A DNA stretch of 64,000 bases from JBBIPA01 sp963820495 (GCA_963820495.1 CAWGAF010000001.1:496001-560000), one strand, 5' to 3'. Positions 51,250 through 60,787 are shown, counted from the stretch's first letter. Made by a program: numbers and translations. The notes: a model not told the origin generated them from the sequence alone.

Positions 51250-52107
51250 TTACGCCTGTTTATATTCGTAAAACCCTCTGCCCGTCTTGCGGCCATAATG
51301 CCCTGCAGCCACCAGTTTTTTCAGTAGAATAGGAGGTGCTAGGCGAGGGTCCTTGAGCTCATCATACATAGCATTGCAGATAAAATAGACGGTATCAAGT
51401 CCCACGAGGTCAGCAAGCGCAAACGGGCCCATAGGGTGATTCAAGCCCAGTTTCACCGCTTTATCGATATCTTCTTTGGTGGCTGTGCCGGATTCCAGCA
51501 TTTTTACGGCGTCTATCAGGAAAGGTATCACCAAACGATTGACTATAAAACCAGGAGTATCAGTGGCAACTACTACTTCTTTGCCTACTTTTTCACCGAA
51601 AGCCCGGGCTACCTTGAGGGTCTCCTCACTGGTGGCAATGGTCTTAACCAATTCCATCAGTTTCATCATTGGCACAGGATTGAAGAAATGCACGCCCAGC
51701 ACTTTCTCCTGCCTCTTGGTTACCGCTGCTACATCCATGACTGACAGGCATGAGGTATTAGTAGCTAGAATAGTTTGTGCCGGGCAGATTTTGTCCAGGT
51801 CAGTAAAAATCTTCTTTTTCAGCTCCAGGTTCTCTATAGCTGCCTCAATTACCAGGTCGCAGGACTTGAAGTCCTCTGTATTAGTGGTACCTGTAATACG
51901 TTTCATAGTATCAGCTTTTTCCTGTTCAGTTATTTTCCCCGCTTTCACTCCTCTTGCCAGGGACGCATCCGTAGCTGCCATTCCTTTGTCCAGTAATTCC
52001 TGGTTGATCTCAGAGGCTATTACTTCATAGCCGGCTCTAGCAGTAACTTCGACTATGCCCCTCCCCATCAAACCACAGCCGACAACGCCCACTTTCTTAA
52101 TTTCCAT
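51250..52107 (-). CDS. 3-hydroxybutyryl-CoA dehydrogenase
   Basis: 285 residues, the standard single-function HBDH length. NAD-binding GCGLMGRGIVEVTARAGYEV (about 10-29), catalytic region VLGVHFFNPVPMMKLMELV (His, about 138), DTPGFIVNRLVIPFL and GLNHPMGPFALADLVGLD. It oxidises 3-hydroxyacyl-CoA or reduces acetoacetyl-CoA in the cytoplasm. An enoyl-CoA hydratase gene lies 35 bp upstream on the same strand, so the two catalyse consecutive steps. Confidence 0.95.
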   Translation of the reverse strand: MEIKKVGVVGCGLMGRGIVEVTARAGYEVIASEINQELLDKGMAATDASLARGVKAGKITEQEKADTMKRITGTTNTEDFKSCDLVIEAAIENLELKKKIFTDLDKICPAQTILATNTSCLSVMDVAAVTKRQEKVLGVHFFNPVPMMKLMELVKTIATSEETLKVARAFGEKVGKEVVVATDTPGFIVNRLVIPFLIDAVKMLESGTATKEDIDKAVKLGLNHPMGPFALADLVGLDTVYFICNAMYDELKDPRLAPPILLKKLVAAGHYGRKTGRGFYEYKQA

Positions 52108-52142
52108 TTTTGAACCTCCGTTTTTGTTTTACTAAAAAAAAT

Positions 52143-52913
52143 CTACTTCGCCTTAAACTCAGGCTTCCTTTTCTCCAAAAAGGCTCTGCAGCCTTCATCA
52201 AAGTCCTCGGTACTGGTCACGTAATCACTCAGGGACCTCTCCAGACCCAGACCTTCTGATAATGACATGCTTGTCCCCTGAATCATCGCCTGTTTGGCAG
52301 CTCTCACCGCTAGAGGCCCTGGCTTGCACAACAATTCAGCCATCTGCATTGCAGTGGGCATAAGCTCAGCCTGTGGTACCACTTTATTGACCAGACCGAT
52401 GCGGTAAGCTTCCTGAGCGTCAATGGGACGTCCCGTGAACAACATCTCCGCAGCTTTGGCACTGGGGATAAGTCGCGGCAATCGCTGAGTACCCCCCCAA
52501 GCCGGTATAAGCCCCAGTATAACCTCTGGCGCCGCGAATGTGGCATTCTCAGCAGCTATCCTTATATCGCAGGCAAGGCATAGCTCCAAGCCTCCACCCA
52601 AAGCCACACCATTAACAGCAGCAATCATTGGTTTCCACAGGTCTAGCCCACGCATAATCGTTGGCGGCTCCTCCCAACGTTGCTCCCCCACTCTTTTTAG
52701 TTTAGGCAGCATCTCCTTGACGTCAGCGCCAGCACAAAAAGCTTTACCTCCAGCGCCAGTAAGTATACCTACCCAGAGCGAGTCGTCGTCTTTAAAATCC
52801 ATCAGGGCGTCGCTTAATGCTGTGTAGGTTTCTGGATTCAGGGCATTATGGGCTTCGGCGCGATTCAGCATTATAATAGCGATTCTTCCTTCTTTTTTAT
52901 AATCAACAGGCAT
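52143..52913 (-). CDS. Enoyl-CoA hydratase/isomerase family protein
   Basis: 256 residues, crotonase fold. NRAEAHNALNPETY, oxyanion-hole GAGGKAFCAGADVKEM (about 54-69), GVALGGGLELCLACDIRIA, FAAPEVILGLIPAWGGTQRL with the catalytic Glu, and the C-terminal RSLSDYVTSTEDFDEGCRAF. Hydrates trans-2-enoyl-CoA. First gene of the pair with the hydroxyacyl-CoA dehydrogenase. Confidence 0.93.
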   Translation of the reverse strand: MPVDYKKEGRIAIIMLNRAEAHNALNPETYTALSDALMDFKDDDSLWVGILTGAGGKAFCAGADVKEMLPKLKRVGEQRWEEPPTIMRGLDLWKPMIAAVNGVALGGGLELCLACDIRIAAENATFAAPEVILGLIPAWGGTQRLPRLIPSAKAAEMLFTGRPIDAQEAYRIGLVNKVVPQAELMPTAMQMAELLCKPGPLAVRAAKQAMIQGTSMSLSEGLGLERSLSDYVTSTEDFDEGCRAFLEKRKPEFKAK

Positions 52914-53231
52914 GAAAAACCTCCCCTTTTTCTAGTATTTGTGCTGGATTAGGCAGAATAGTTAATTGTAGCAGGCGAAGTCAGTTAATTTCAACAGCAT
53001 GTGGGCATTTACCAATCTCTCACCCATGTCATCTTTCTCTCAGAAGAAAAGAGGTGACAAATTTTTTTGAATTGACTTCGCCTCTTCAAGCTGTATCTGC
53101 CCAACACTTCTTTTTTTTGACACAAAGACGTTCGCTGCGATAAACTTTTTAATATGAAGAGGATTACAAATCCTCTCGACAATAGTTTGAAGTTTATTCT
53201 TTGCTGCTATTGTAAAACAGTTTAGGGAAAA

Positions 53232-53411
53232 GTGTCTTTTCAACGTAAAACCGAACCAAGCTGGCTAGACAGATTTAAAATCCGAATCAAGCGCGCGTTT
53301 GGAGTCAATACTCTATTATGCAATAGTTGCAAGTGGAACTGGCGCAGCGCTTGCCATCGCCCCGAACGCCCTAATGCTGTATGGTGCTCTGATTATGAGA
53401 AGCGATGGTGA
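53232..53411 (+). CDS. Small Cys/Trp-rich protein (putative zinc-binding)
   Basis: A 59-residue frame from GTG 53232, below usual gene-finder length. After a basic lead (RKTEPSWLDRFKIRIKRAF) come LLCNSCKWNWRSACHRPERP and NAVWCSDYEKRW, with cysteines at 30, 33, 41 and 52 that could bind one zinc. The composition (4 Cys, 5 Trp) is not that of random sequence and the frame is clean. I do not recognise a named family. No strong ribosome binding site, only AGGGAA just upstream. Confidence 0.5.
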   Translation: MSFQRKTEPSWLDRFKIRIKRAFGVNTLLCNSCKWNWRSACHRPERPNAVWCSDYEKRW

Positions 53412-53671
53412 TTGAAAAATAGAACGTGCATAAATGGTTTGCCTCTTTAATGCCTGTAAGTTAATCTTCCTGAACGGTTTTAATTGATTGATTAAGATAA
53501 GAAAATAGAATTAAGAAGTTTCTCAAAGATTAAAGTGTATATCTCCATCACCTCACTCACCTTGTTGTGGTTTTCAATTTTAGAAGACGTTGGATTGTAT
53601 CTTTTGACTATGCCAGGAGCCAATGCTATGATGAATTGCGTATTTCAACTGAATATGAGGTTTGGTAATCT

Positions 53672-54949
53672 ATGGAAGACATCAATATCTGGTACATAAT
53701 ACTATTTCTATTCTGCCTTGCCGCAGCGGCATTTTTCTGCAGCGCTGAGACCGCTTTCATCGGTATGCAAAAGCTTCGTCTCCAGCATCTGGTACAGAAC
53801 AAACACCCTAAAGCTAAAATCGTAGCCAGGATTCTGAGGAAACCAGAGAAGTTCCTGGCTACAGTGCTCCTGGGAATTAATTTCTTTGAGACTGCCGTAG
53901 CTGCTCTGGGAACAGTAATTGCAGTCTTGTTATGGGGGAATAACTTAGGTGCAGCTATTGCTACTATCGTCGTTACCATAGTTACTCTGGTTTTCGCTGA
54001 ATTTATTCCCAAAAGTCTGGCTACACGCCACGGCGAAAAAATTGCTCTTAACTATGCCAGGACTATAGAACTTATCTCTGTTGCACTCTATCCTTTTGTC
54101 TATGTCCTAAACCATATAGGCATCAGGTTCACAAGAGTCGCCAAAGGAGAAACTGAACTGAGGCCGACGATCAGCGAAGAGGAATTCCGTACAGCTATTA
54201 CCGTGGGGGAAGCTGAGGGTGTATGGGAAGAGGATGAAGCAGAGATGCTACATAAAGTTTTTGAATTCGCTGACCGTCCCATATATGAAGCGATGACACC
54301 CCGGACTGAGATTGTCTGGGTGGAGAAAGGAACCACCCTGGCTGAATTCCTTAATATTTATCGACAGTCACCTCACTCACGGTTCCCTGTTTATGAGGAC
54401 ACTACTGATAACGTAATCGGAGTACTGTTCATTAGAGATGTACTCATGGCACAGGCGAACAATAAATTAGGCATGGACGGGCATATTGACGAACTGGTGC
54501 GGCCACCCTATTTCATCCCTGAGACCAAACCTCTCGGCGAGATTCTTTCTGAGATGAAAGATAATAACTATAAGATGGTGGTAATTGTAGATGAGTTTGG
54601 AGGTGTTGCTGGCATAGCTACTCTGGACCAATTGATTCAGGAGATTGTAGGTGACATCGGTAATGAACTGGGTGATAAGGAGAAAGATATTGTAACCATT
54701 GACGCCAATACTTATGAGCTTGATGGTGGGCTCAGGATTGAGGAAGCCAACGATGAACTGGGGCTGGGTTTGCCTACTGGCGATTATGAGACTGTGGCTG
54801 GTTTCGTGCTCAGCCACCTGGGGCGCATCCCCAAGAAGGGCGAACATTTAAGATACCGCGATCTGAAATTGACAATACTGGAAATGAAGGGGATGAAGGT
54901 AGAGAAAATTCTGGTTACCAGAGAAGTGGATGCAGCGCCTAAGAGCTAG
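53672..54949 (+). CDS. Hemolysin family/CNNM transporter (DUF21-CBS-CorC_HlyC)
   Basis: 425 residues. DUF21 membrane part (about 1-190; IILFLFCLAAAAFFCSAETA, with KLRLQHLVQNKHPKAKIV and VFAEFIPKSLATRHGEKIAL), then two CBS domains (YEAMTPRTEIVWVEK; VPVYEDTTDNVIGVLFIRDV-like, about 208-330; and NYKMVVIVDEFGGVAGIATL), and a CorC/HlyC tail (ETVAGFVLSHLGRIPKKGE). Such proteins handle Mg2+/Co2+ efflux. The following DUF2344 gene overlaps its end by 20 bp. Confidence 0.93.
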   Translation: MEDINIWYIILFLFCLAAAAFFCSAETAFIGMQKLRLQHLVQNKHPKAKIVARILRKPEKFLATVLLGINFFETAVAALGTVIAVLLWGNNLGAAIATIVVTIVTLVFAEFIPKSLATRHGEKIALNYARTIELISVALYPFVYVLNHIGIRFTRVAKGETELRPTISEEEFRTAITVGEAEGVWEEDEAEMLHKVFEFADRPIYEAMTPRTEIVWVEKGTTLAEFLNIYRQSPHSRFPVYEDTTDNVIGVLFIRDVLMAQANNKLGMDGHIDELVRPPYFIPETKPLGEILSEMKDNNYKMVVIVDEFGGVAGIATLDQLIQEIVGDIGNELGDKEKDIVTIDANTYELDGGLRIEEANDELGLGLPTGDYETVAGFVLSHLGRIPKKGEHLRYRDLKLTILEMKGMKVEKILVTREVDAAPKS

Positions 54950-55571
54950 CTTCAGCCGTGGCGCAGAGCTCAAGTTCCTGTCACATCTAGATTTGATGCG
55001 GCTCTGGGAAAGAGCCTTTCGCCGGGCCGGTTTTTCCCTGGCTTATTCTGAAGGTTTCACCCCACATGCGCGAATTTCACTGGCAGCACCTTTATCAGTA
55101 GGTATGACCAGCCAGGCTGAGTTGATGGATATCTTTCTCTCCAGATGGATGTCACCGCACTCTTTTATCAGCCAGGTCAAGGAGCAACTGCCGCAGGGCC
55201 TGACAATACTGGATATATGGCCAATCGGTCTTAACGAGCCTTCACTGCAATCTCAGGTTCGCTCTATCGAATACAAGGTCGAGATAGAAACAGACAGGGA
55301 AGATCAGGAGATTGAGTCAGCCATAAAGACATTGCTTTCAGCCCAAGAGATACCCTGGCATCATTTAAGAGATACCGGCGCTCGCCATTACGACCTTCGT
55401 CCACTGGTGGCTGATCTGTGGCTCATCGAGCTGCAGGATTCCCGATGCATGCTAGGGATGGAATTGCGCTGCAGTAGCAGCGGTACTGGCAGACCTGAAC
55501 AGGTGACCAAGGCCCTGGGCTTTTCACAGCATCCCAGGAGCATCCACCGTACCAGGCTGATTCTAAACTAA
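54930..55571 (+). CDS. TIGR03936/DUF2344 family protein
   Basis: 213 residues opening MQRLRASFSRGAELKFLSHL then DLMRLWERAFRRAGFSLAYS and EGFTPHARISLAAPLSVGM, the characteristic start of the radical-SAM-linked DUF2344 family. In many anaerobes this domain is fused to or follows a radical SAM protein; here it is free-standing. It ends with GFSQHPRSIHRTRLIL. Function unknown; linkage to tRNA or ribosome modification has been suggested in other genomes, without evidence here. Confidence 0.9.
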   Translation: MQRLRASFSRGAELKFLSHLDLMRLWERAFRRAGFSLAYSEGFTPHARISLAAPLSVGMTSQAELMDIFLSRWMSPHSFISQVKEQLPQGLTILDIWPIGLNEPSLQSQVRSIEYKVEIETDREDQEIESAIKTLLSAQEIPWHHLRDTGARHYDLRPLVADLWLIELQDSRCMLGMELRCSSSGTGRPEQVTKALGFSQHPRSIHRTRLILN

Positions 55572-55594
55572 TATACCCTTTCGGCAAAAAAACA

Positions 55595-56722
55595 ATGCTT
55601 ACCGAGTCTCCTCTAGACATCGAGCGTCAGAAGAAAGCTAAAGAATACGCCAGAATCATACGTCGATTGATCTTTGCAGAGTGGTCTATAGTTGCTGTGG
55701 TACTGTTGGTGCTCGTTTTTGGTAGAGTTTCGGCTAAATTAAGCCAAGTCCTTCTTTTTGGGCAGCCATGGGCATCTGCCCTGTATTTCGTTATTTTAGC
55801 AATAGGGCTGGGCATAATTCTGCTGCCGCTAAGTTACTATCGAGGCTTTGTCTTGTCGCACCGCTACGGCTTATCCCATGAAAAGTTCCGTATTTGGGTG
55901 GCTGATAGAGCTAAAGCCTCAGCAGTAAGCCTGGTACTGGGACTGGTAATTGTCATCGTGGTTTACTGGCTATTAGAACACCTGCCAGGCACCTGGTGGC
56001 TCTGGTCTGGCATCCTGCTCTTGCTGCTCGGTTTGCTTTTGACCCGGTTGACTCCGACTTTATTCATATCGCTGTTCTTCAAATTAGAGCCTATTGGCGA
56101 TTTAGAACTTAAAAGAAAGCTGACAGACCTGGCAGAACGCGCTCGTACCAAAGTTTGCGGTATTTTCACTCTGAATTTGAGCAGCAAATCCACCACCGCC
56201 AATGCCATGCTAGCCGGTCTGGGCAAAAGCAGGCGCATTATCCTCAGCGATACCTTGATTCAAAAATACTCCCCTGAGGAAATAGAGGTGGTTCTGGCAC
56301 ATGAGCTGGGACACCACATTCACAGAGATATTCCCAAGATGATAGTCCTTCAGGCTGCCACTGCTTTTCTGGCTTTCTATCTTTCGGACCTGGTGTTGAA
56401 CGCCAGCTTGACGCCGTTAGCTTTTAATGGAATCTCCGATATAGCTACCTTACCATTACTATTTTTGTTTTTAGCTGCCTTTAACCTGGTAATATCACCA
56501 TTGACTAATGCCTATAGTCGTTATGTAGAGAAGGCAGCTGACATAGCTGCCCTGCAACTGTCAGTCAATCCTGGTGCCTTCATAACGGCAATGACCAAGC
56601 TTGCTGACCAAAATCTAACTGAGTATCAGCCCAGCCGCTGGGTAGAGCTACTATTTTATGACCATCCGCCTTATAATAAGCGGGTGGATTTAGCGCGTCG
56701 CTACATTCAGGAAACCGTTTAA
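55595..56722 (+). CDS. M48 family metalloprotease
   Basis: 375 residues. Several N-terminal membrane helices (WSIVAVVLLVLVFGRVSA; LYFVILAIGLGIILLPLSYY), then the zinc-protease motif VVLAHELGHHIHRDI (about 227-241), with the third ligand in SRYVEKAADIAALQL (Glu, about 312). The NLSSKSTTANAMLAGLGKSR pattern before the active site is typical of Ste24/CAAX-type peptidases. Acts at the membrane on misfolded or processed proteins. Confidence 0.92.
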   Translation: MLTESPLDIERQKKAKEYARIIRRLIFAEWSIVAVVLLVLVFGRVSAKLSQVLLFGQPWASALYFVILAIGLGIILLPLSYYRGFVLSHRYGLSHEKFRIWVADRAKASAVSLVLGLVIVIVVYWLLEHLPGTWWLWSGILLLLLGLLLTRLTPTLFISLFFKLEPIGDLELKRKLTDLAERARTKVCGIFTLNLSSKSTTANAMLAGLGKSRRIILSDTLIQKYSPEEIEVVLAHELGHHIHRDIPKMIVLQAATAFLAFYLSDLVLNASLTPLAFNGISDIATLPLLFLFLAAFNLVISPLTNAYSRYVEKAADIAALQLSVNPGAFITAMTKLADQNLTEYQPSRWVELLFYDHPPYNKRVDLARRYIQETV

Positions 56723-56732
56723 GGAGGATTCT

Positions 56733-57338
56733 ATCAAGCTTATTTTAATCAGACACGGCGAAACTCCCTGGAACCAACAGCGGCGGATCCAGGGAGGCAG
56801 TAGCGATACCACACTGAGTGCCCTGGGTAAAAGACAGGTAAAAAGCCTGGGTCTAGCATTAAAAGAAGAAAAGCTCAGCGCCATTTACTCCAGCCCTTTG
56901 CAACGTGCTGTAGAGACAGCTAAGACCATTGCTAAATATCATGATAATCTGGAAGTTCGAATAGAGCCTGAGCTACGAGAACTTGAGGTTGGAGAGCTGG
57001 AAGGTGTGCCCATAGCAGACCTGGGCACTGACTTCAGCCATTTTTTAGTTCAGTGGCATGATGGAGAAGGCAAGGAGAAATTGCCTGGTGGTGAGAGCCT
57101 GGCTGATCTGCAAAGTAGAGTCTGGGCAACCGCGCAACGCATTGTTGCCGAGCACCAGGGAAATGTAGTGTTGGTCAGCCATTATTTCGTCATTTTAACC
57201 ATCATCAGTGCTGCTCTAGGATTGCCGCCCAGCGGCATACGGCGATTCCGGGTCAGCGTGGGCAGCATTAGCGTGCTGGATTTTAAGAATGGTGTTCCTT
57301 GTCTGGCTTCGTTGGGCGACACCTGCCATTTGAAGTAG
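56733..57338 (+). CDS. Histidine phosphatase family protein, apparent AUC start
   Basis: The phosphatase signature LILIRHGETPWNQQRRIQGG lies at the very N-terminus and is preceded by no ATG, GTG or TTG. A strong AAGGAGG at 56721-56727 is placed 5 nt before ATC (56733), giving (M)KLILIRHGETPW, 201 residues. The first canonical ATG downstream, in frame at 56898 within LQRAVETA, would delete the catalytic RHGE. Other features: SSPLQRAVETAKTIAKYH, LRELEVGELEG and VVLVSHYFVI (second His). Phosphoglycerate mutase-like; may be an alpha-ribazole phosphatase or general phosphatase. Frames overlap nothing else. Confidence 0.88.
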   Translation: MKLILIRHGETPWNQQRRIQGGSSDTTLSALGKRQVKSLGLALKEEKLSAIYSSPLQRAVETAKTIAKYHDNLEVRIEPELRELEVGELEGVPIADLGTDFSHFLVQWHDGEGKEKLPGGESLADLQSRVWATAQRIVAEHQGNVVLVSHYFVILTIISAALGLPPSGIRRFRVSVGSISVLDFKNGVPCLASLGDTCHLK

Positions 57339-57357
57339 ACGAGAACGGGGTTTAGTT

Positions 57358-58818
57358 TTGGCTAAGAAAGAGACTTCTCTGGAACAGAGAGTTATTCAGT
57401 TCATCCAAAACCACAACCTGGTTTCGGCGGGTAAGACTCTGCTGGTGGCAGTGTCAGGCGGTGCCGATTCGGTATGTTTGCTGCACACACTGGTAAAGCA
57501 GCAAGACGAGCTTGGCATAAAACTACACGTAGCTCATCTCAATCATAAACTGCGGGGAGACGAGTCCGAGGAAGATGCCTGGTATGTGGCTAACCTGGCT
57601 CACAACCTGGGAATCCCCATAACCATGGACACCCGGGATGTCAATGCCTATCGTACTCAGAAACGCTGTTCCCTGGAGGAAGCCGCCCGTGAGGTACGCT
57701 ATAGTTTTCTGGCTTATTTAGCCAACTCAGTAGGTGCCAGTTGTGTAGCAGTGGGGCATACGCGTGATGACCAGGTGGAGACTATCCTGATGCACTTGCT
57801 GCGAGGAACAGGCATCGCTGGACTGCGCGGTCTTCAACCACAGTCGGTTTTACTCACAGGAGAAGATAAGTCACCTCTGACCATTGTGCGACCGTTGCTG
57901 GAAATATCGAGACGGGAGACGGTGGACTATTGCCGCCGATTTAAACTGGAGCCACACAGTGATTCTTCCAACACATCTCCTGATTTTCTCAGAAACCGTG
58001 TCCGTCTGGAGCTTCTGCCAGTGTTGAAAAATTACAACCCTCAAATTGATGCCGTTCTGCTCAGGCTAGCGGCTATTGCCGCTGATGAGACCTCATATAT
58101 TGAAGAACAAGCTTCAGGCTTATGGAATAAAATAGCCACTACAGAAAATGGTGCGGTTTATCTCGATAGAAAAATAATGCTCAAATTTCCGTTGCCCCTG
58201 CAGCGGCAGCTTTTCTGTATGGCAGTGGACAAACTCTTAGGTAATCTTAAAGATATCGAGTCTGACCATTTTGAGGCAATGGTAGATTTTCTATCAAAGC
58301 CAGCCGGCAAGAGTCTATGCCTGCCTCATGATTTGAGGCTGTCTACGGAATATGGTCGTCTGGTCTTAAATTTGGCTGGGACTACTCCATGCCCTTTCCC
58401 ACTCCTGGAAAGCGAGGTTAACATCAATGTTCCTGGAGAAACGGTTCTGCCGGGCTGGAAGGTTAGGACTGATATAATTCAAAGAAGAGGTGTTAGTAAC
58501 AGTAATAACAGGAACGGCTTTACCGCCTGTCTTGACCTGGATAAAACTGGCACCAGGTTACTGGTGCGACAGCAAAAAAGAGGCGACCGCTTTCAGCCAT
58601 TGGGCATGAGCCAGCTCAAGAAATTACAGGACTTCACGGTTGATACTAAGATTCCACGAGCCTGGCGGAGCCGGGTGCCTCTACTCTGCTCGCCAGCGCA
58701 TATCCTGTGGGTGGTGGGATGGAGAATTGATGACCGGGTTAAGGCTACTGAGGCAACCGAAAAAATTCTCAGGGTTAAATTTACCAGGATAGCAAATGAT
58801 TGTAGATTCAGAGCTTGA
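57358..58818 (+). CDS. tilS: tRNA(Ile)-lysidine synthase
   Basis: 486 residues from TTG. PP-loop AVSGGADSVCLLHTL (about 30-44), HLNHKLRGDESEEDAWYV, AVGHTRDDQVETILMHLLRG (about 131-150), HSDSSNTSPDFLRNRVRLELLP, and the C-terminal TilS domain with QKRGDRFQPLGM. It converts C34 of tRNA-Ile (CAU) to lysidine, essential for AUA decoding. Overlaps the Smr gene by 23 bp. Confidence 0.95.
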   Translation: MAKKETSLEQRVIQFIQNHNLVSAGKTLLVAVSGGADSVCLLHTLVKQQDELGIKLHVAHLNHKLRGDESEEDAWYVANLAHNLGIPITMDTRDVNAYRTQKRCSLEEAAREVRYSFLAYLANSVGASCVAVGHTRDDQVETILMHLLRGTGIAGLRGLQPQSVLLTGEDKSPLTIVRPLLEISRRETVDYCRRFKLEPHSDSSNTSPDFLRNRVRLELLPVLKNYNPQIDAVLLRLAAIAADETSYIEEQASGLWNKIATTENGAVYLDRKIMLKFPLPLQRQLFCMAVDKLLGNLKDIESDHFEAMVDFLSKPAGKSLCLPHDLRLSTEYGRLVLNLAGTTPCPFPLLESEVNINVPGETVLPGWKVRTDIIQRRGVSNSNNRNGFTACLDLDKTGTRLLVRQQKRGDRFQPLGMSQLKKLQDFTVDTKIPRAWRSRVPLLCSPAHILWVVGWRIDDRVKATEATEKILRVKFTRIANDCRFRA

Positions 58819-59050
58819 TTTGCACAGGAATACCGTGGACGAAGCTTTGCCCAAACTTAACGGCTACCTCTATAATGCTTTCGTAGCAGGCATGACCACG
58901 GTATGTGTTAATCACGGGAGGGGGACAGGGGTATTGCGTCAGGCAGTGCACCGCGAATTGAAAAACCATACTCTGGTCAAGTCATTCCGCCCCGGCGGTT
59001 ACGGTGAAGGTGGCGATGGAGTAACTATCGTAGAACTGGCAGACCATTAA
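58796..59050 (+). CDS. Stand-alone Smr-domain protein
   Basis: 84 residues: ELDLHRNTVDEALPKL (LDLHG-like motif), FVAGMTTVCVNHGRGTGVLR (HGxGxG motif), and FRPGGYGEGGDGVTIVEL. This is the C-terminal Smr nuclease domain of MutS2 without the rest. It might cut branched DNA or RNA; a free Smr next to tilS suggests RNA quality control, which is inference. Strongly coupled to tilS by overlap and to the deacylase gene by 1 bp. Confidence 0.9.
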   Translation: MIVDSELDLHRNTVDEALPKLNGYLYNAFVAGMTTVCVNHGRGTGVLRQAVHRELKNHTLVKSFRPGGYGEGGDGVTIVELADH

Positions 59051-59051
59051 A

Positions 59052-60161
59052 ATGAAAACCATTGGCATCCTATATCAAGAAGAACTGAAAGAATACGACT
59101 TTGGCGAAGGACATCCTTTTCGGGGTAATCGCTACGAGCTTTTCTATAAATTCTTGCAGCAAAATCTGCCAGAGGATGATAACTACCGTATTATAAAGGC
59201 AAAGCCAGCGACTGATGAAGATTTGCTTCGGATCTGCCATAAAAACTACATCGAGTTCACCAGAGGCTACTATGAAGCTGCCGACTTTGGCTTGAGTTAC
59301 CCTGGAAAGTTTACGGACTTTCATAGCATGGACAATGTGCCTACAGGCAAGCCCGGCAAGTTGGAGGAGGCGGCAAGGCTAGTGGTGGGGCAGGCTAAGT
59401 TAGCCTGCCAGTTGGTTCAAGATGGTAAGTTCCAGAAAGTGGTGTCCATAGGTGGTGGGTTACACCATGCCAAACCAAACTATGGAGAAGGTTTCTGCCT
59501 TTATAACGATGTTGCGTTCTGTGCCAGGTATTTGTTGCAAGAATATAAGCTGGAAAGGGTACTGATTCTGGACACCGATGCTCACGCCGGTAACGGAACT
59601 TATGAGTATTTTCAGGAAGAGCCAAGGGTTCTGTTCATCGATTTGCACCAGGACCCCAGAGGCATTTACCCCTACACTGGCTTTGCCAACCAGATTGGCT
59701 CTGGAGACGGAAAAGGGTTCACCATTAACATACCGCTGCCGCTGTCTGCTGGAAATGATTGTTATAAACTAGCTTTCGAAACTATTGTTGAGCCAGTGAC
59801 CCATGAGTTTAAGCCGCAGATTATCATCTGCAATGGTGGTTCTGATCCTCATTACCTGGACAGCCTCACCAATCTTGGGATGACAGTAGAAGGCTTCCGA
59901 ATGATAGGCGCCAAAGTCAGAGCCATGGCTGAAATCTGTGATGGTAGAGTAATTGACCTGATTGCATCGGGATATACCAGGGCTGTACTGCCCTATTGCT
60001 GGCTGGCACTGATTTCTGGTCTGGCAGGATTTAGCCTTAAGATAGAGAAACCCGTGCGTATTCCAGATGAGTTGAGACAACAACAGCCTCTGGACAGGAC
60101 TAAAGAAATCCTTGACGAAGTTAAAAGCTACCTCAAAAATTACTGGAAGTGCTTAAGGTGA
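59052..60161 (+). CDS. Histone deacetylase/AcuC family deacylase
   Basis: 369 residues. HDAC core: VVSIGGGLHHAKPNYGEGFC (catalytic His pair, about 131-150), NDVAFCARYLL, LILDTDAHAGNGTYEYF (Zn ligands Asp and His, about 173-180), then IICNGGSDPHYLDSL with the third Asp. Removes acetyl or other acyl groups from lysines or polyamines. No acuA/acuB nearby. Confidence 0.93.
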   Translation: MKTIGILYQEELKEYDFGEGHPFRGNRYELFYKFLQQNLPEDDNYRIIKAKPATDEDLLRICHKNYIEFTRGYYEAADFGLSYPGKFTDFHSMDNVPTGKPGKLEEAARLVVGQAKLACQLVQDGKFQKVVSIGGGLHHAKPNYGEGFCLYNDVAFCARYLLQEYKLERVLILDTDAHAGNGTYEYFQEEPRVLFIDLHQDPRGIYPYTGFANQIGSGDGKGFTINIPLPLSAGNDCYKLAFETIVEPVTHEFKPQIIICNGGSDPHYLDSLTNLGMTVEGFRMIGAKVRAMAEICDGRVIDLIASGYTRAVLPYCWLALISGLAGFSLKIEKPVRIPDELRQQQPLDRTKEILDEVKSYLKNYWKCLR

Positions 60162-60211
60162 TTTATCTTTTGTAGCGTCACCGGTAGGCAAGTGATCAAT
60201 GCTCCAGTGAC

Positions 60212-60787
60212 TCATACCTTTCTTATACGGTTTGGACGCAGGCTTTCAGTACTATTCATTTCCTCTACTAAATCAATTATTCTGTAACTGGAACCGTCAT
60301 CTACCTGGAGCAGAATCCATTTCTCATTGGCATGGTATCTATTTGCATAGTCCAGAGTGCGCCGCGCTAAATCTTCCAGATTTTCATAATGGTTAGTACC
60401 TCTGTGTTCACGCATTCCCCTTATAAAATCGTGTAGCTGGTACCAACACCTAAGTACACTGGCACCAGCATAGCCTTCTATGGCGAGTTTTTCTTCAGCG
60501 ACCCCGTTGTTGACCAGCACACCCAACATATCAAGTCCGTCCAGTGCATCGTATTGATCATTCGTAAGATTAGATAACCGTCTAGCTTCTTCTGGCTTAA
60601 TTCGGTAAATAGAACGCAGCCCTCTTATATTTTCGCGTGTCCTCAATTCCCTGCGTAGCCCAATGGCAATTTGAGCTTGACTGATTTTCTTAGTCCCCCG
60701 TTTATTAAGCCATAGTTGGACAATAGCAACAATTACACCTAATGCTAAAACAGATGTTGCAATGGCTGTAATCATACTAGAATTCAA
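60212..60787 (-). CDS. Hypothetical protein with N-terminal TM (DUF4760-like)
   Basis: 191 residues. A membrane helix (ATSVLALGVIVAIVQLWL, about 8-25) leads to a soluble helical body with LSNLTNDQYDALDGLDMLGV and YAGASVLRCWYQLHDFIRGM, then HYENLEDLARRTLDYANRYH. That order, with a final helix of acidic character, resembles the DUF4760 family. Function unknown. Monocistronic. Confidence 0.65.
   Translation of the reverse strand: MNSSMITAIATSVLALGVIVAIVQLWLNKRGTKKISQAQIAIGLRRELRTRENIRGLRSIYRIKPEEARRLSNLTNDQYDALDGLDMLGVLVNNGVAEEKLAIEGYAGASVLRCWYQLHDFIRGMREHRGTNHYENLEDLARRTLDYANRYHANEKWILLQVDDGSSYRIIDLVEEMNSTESLRPNRIRKV

Noticed and set aside
53040..53243. 67-codon minus-strand frame
   Set aside because: Unconvincing composition and it overlaps the better small ORF start at 53232 on the other strand.
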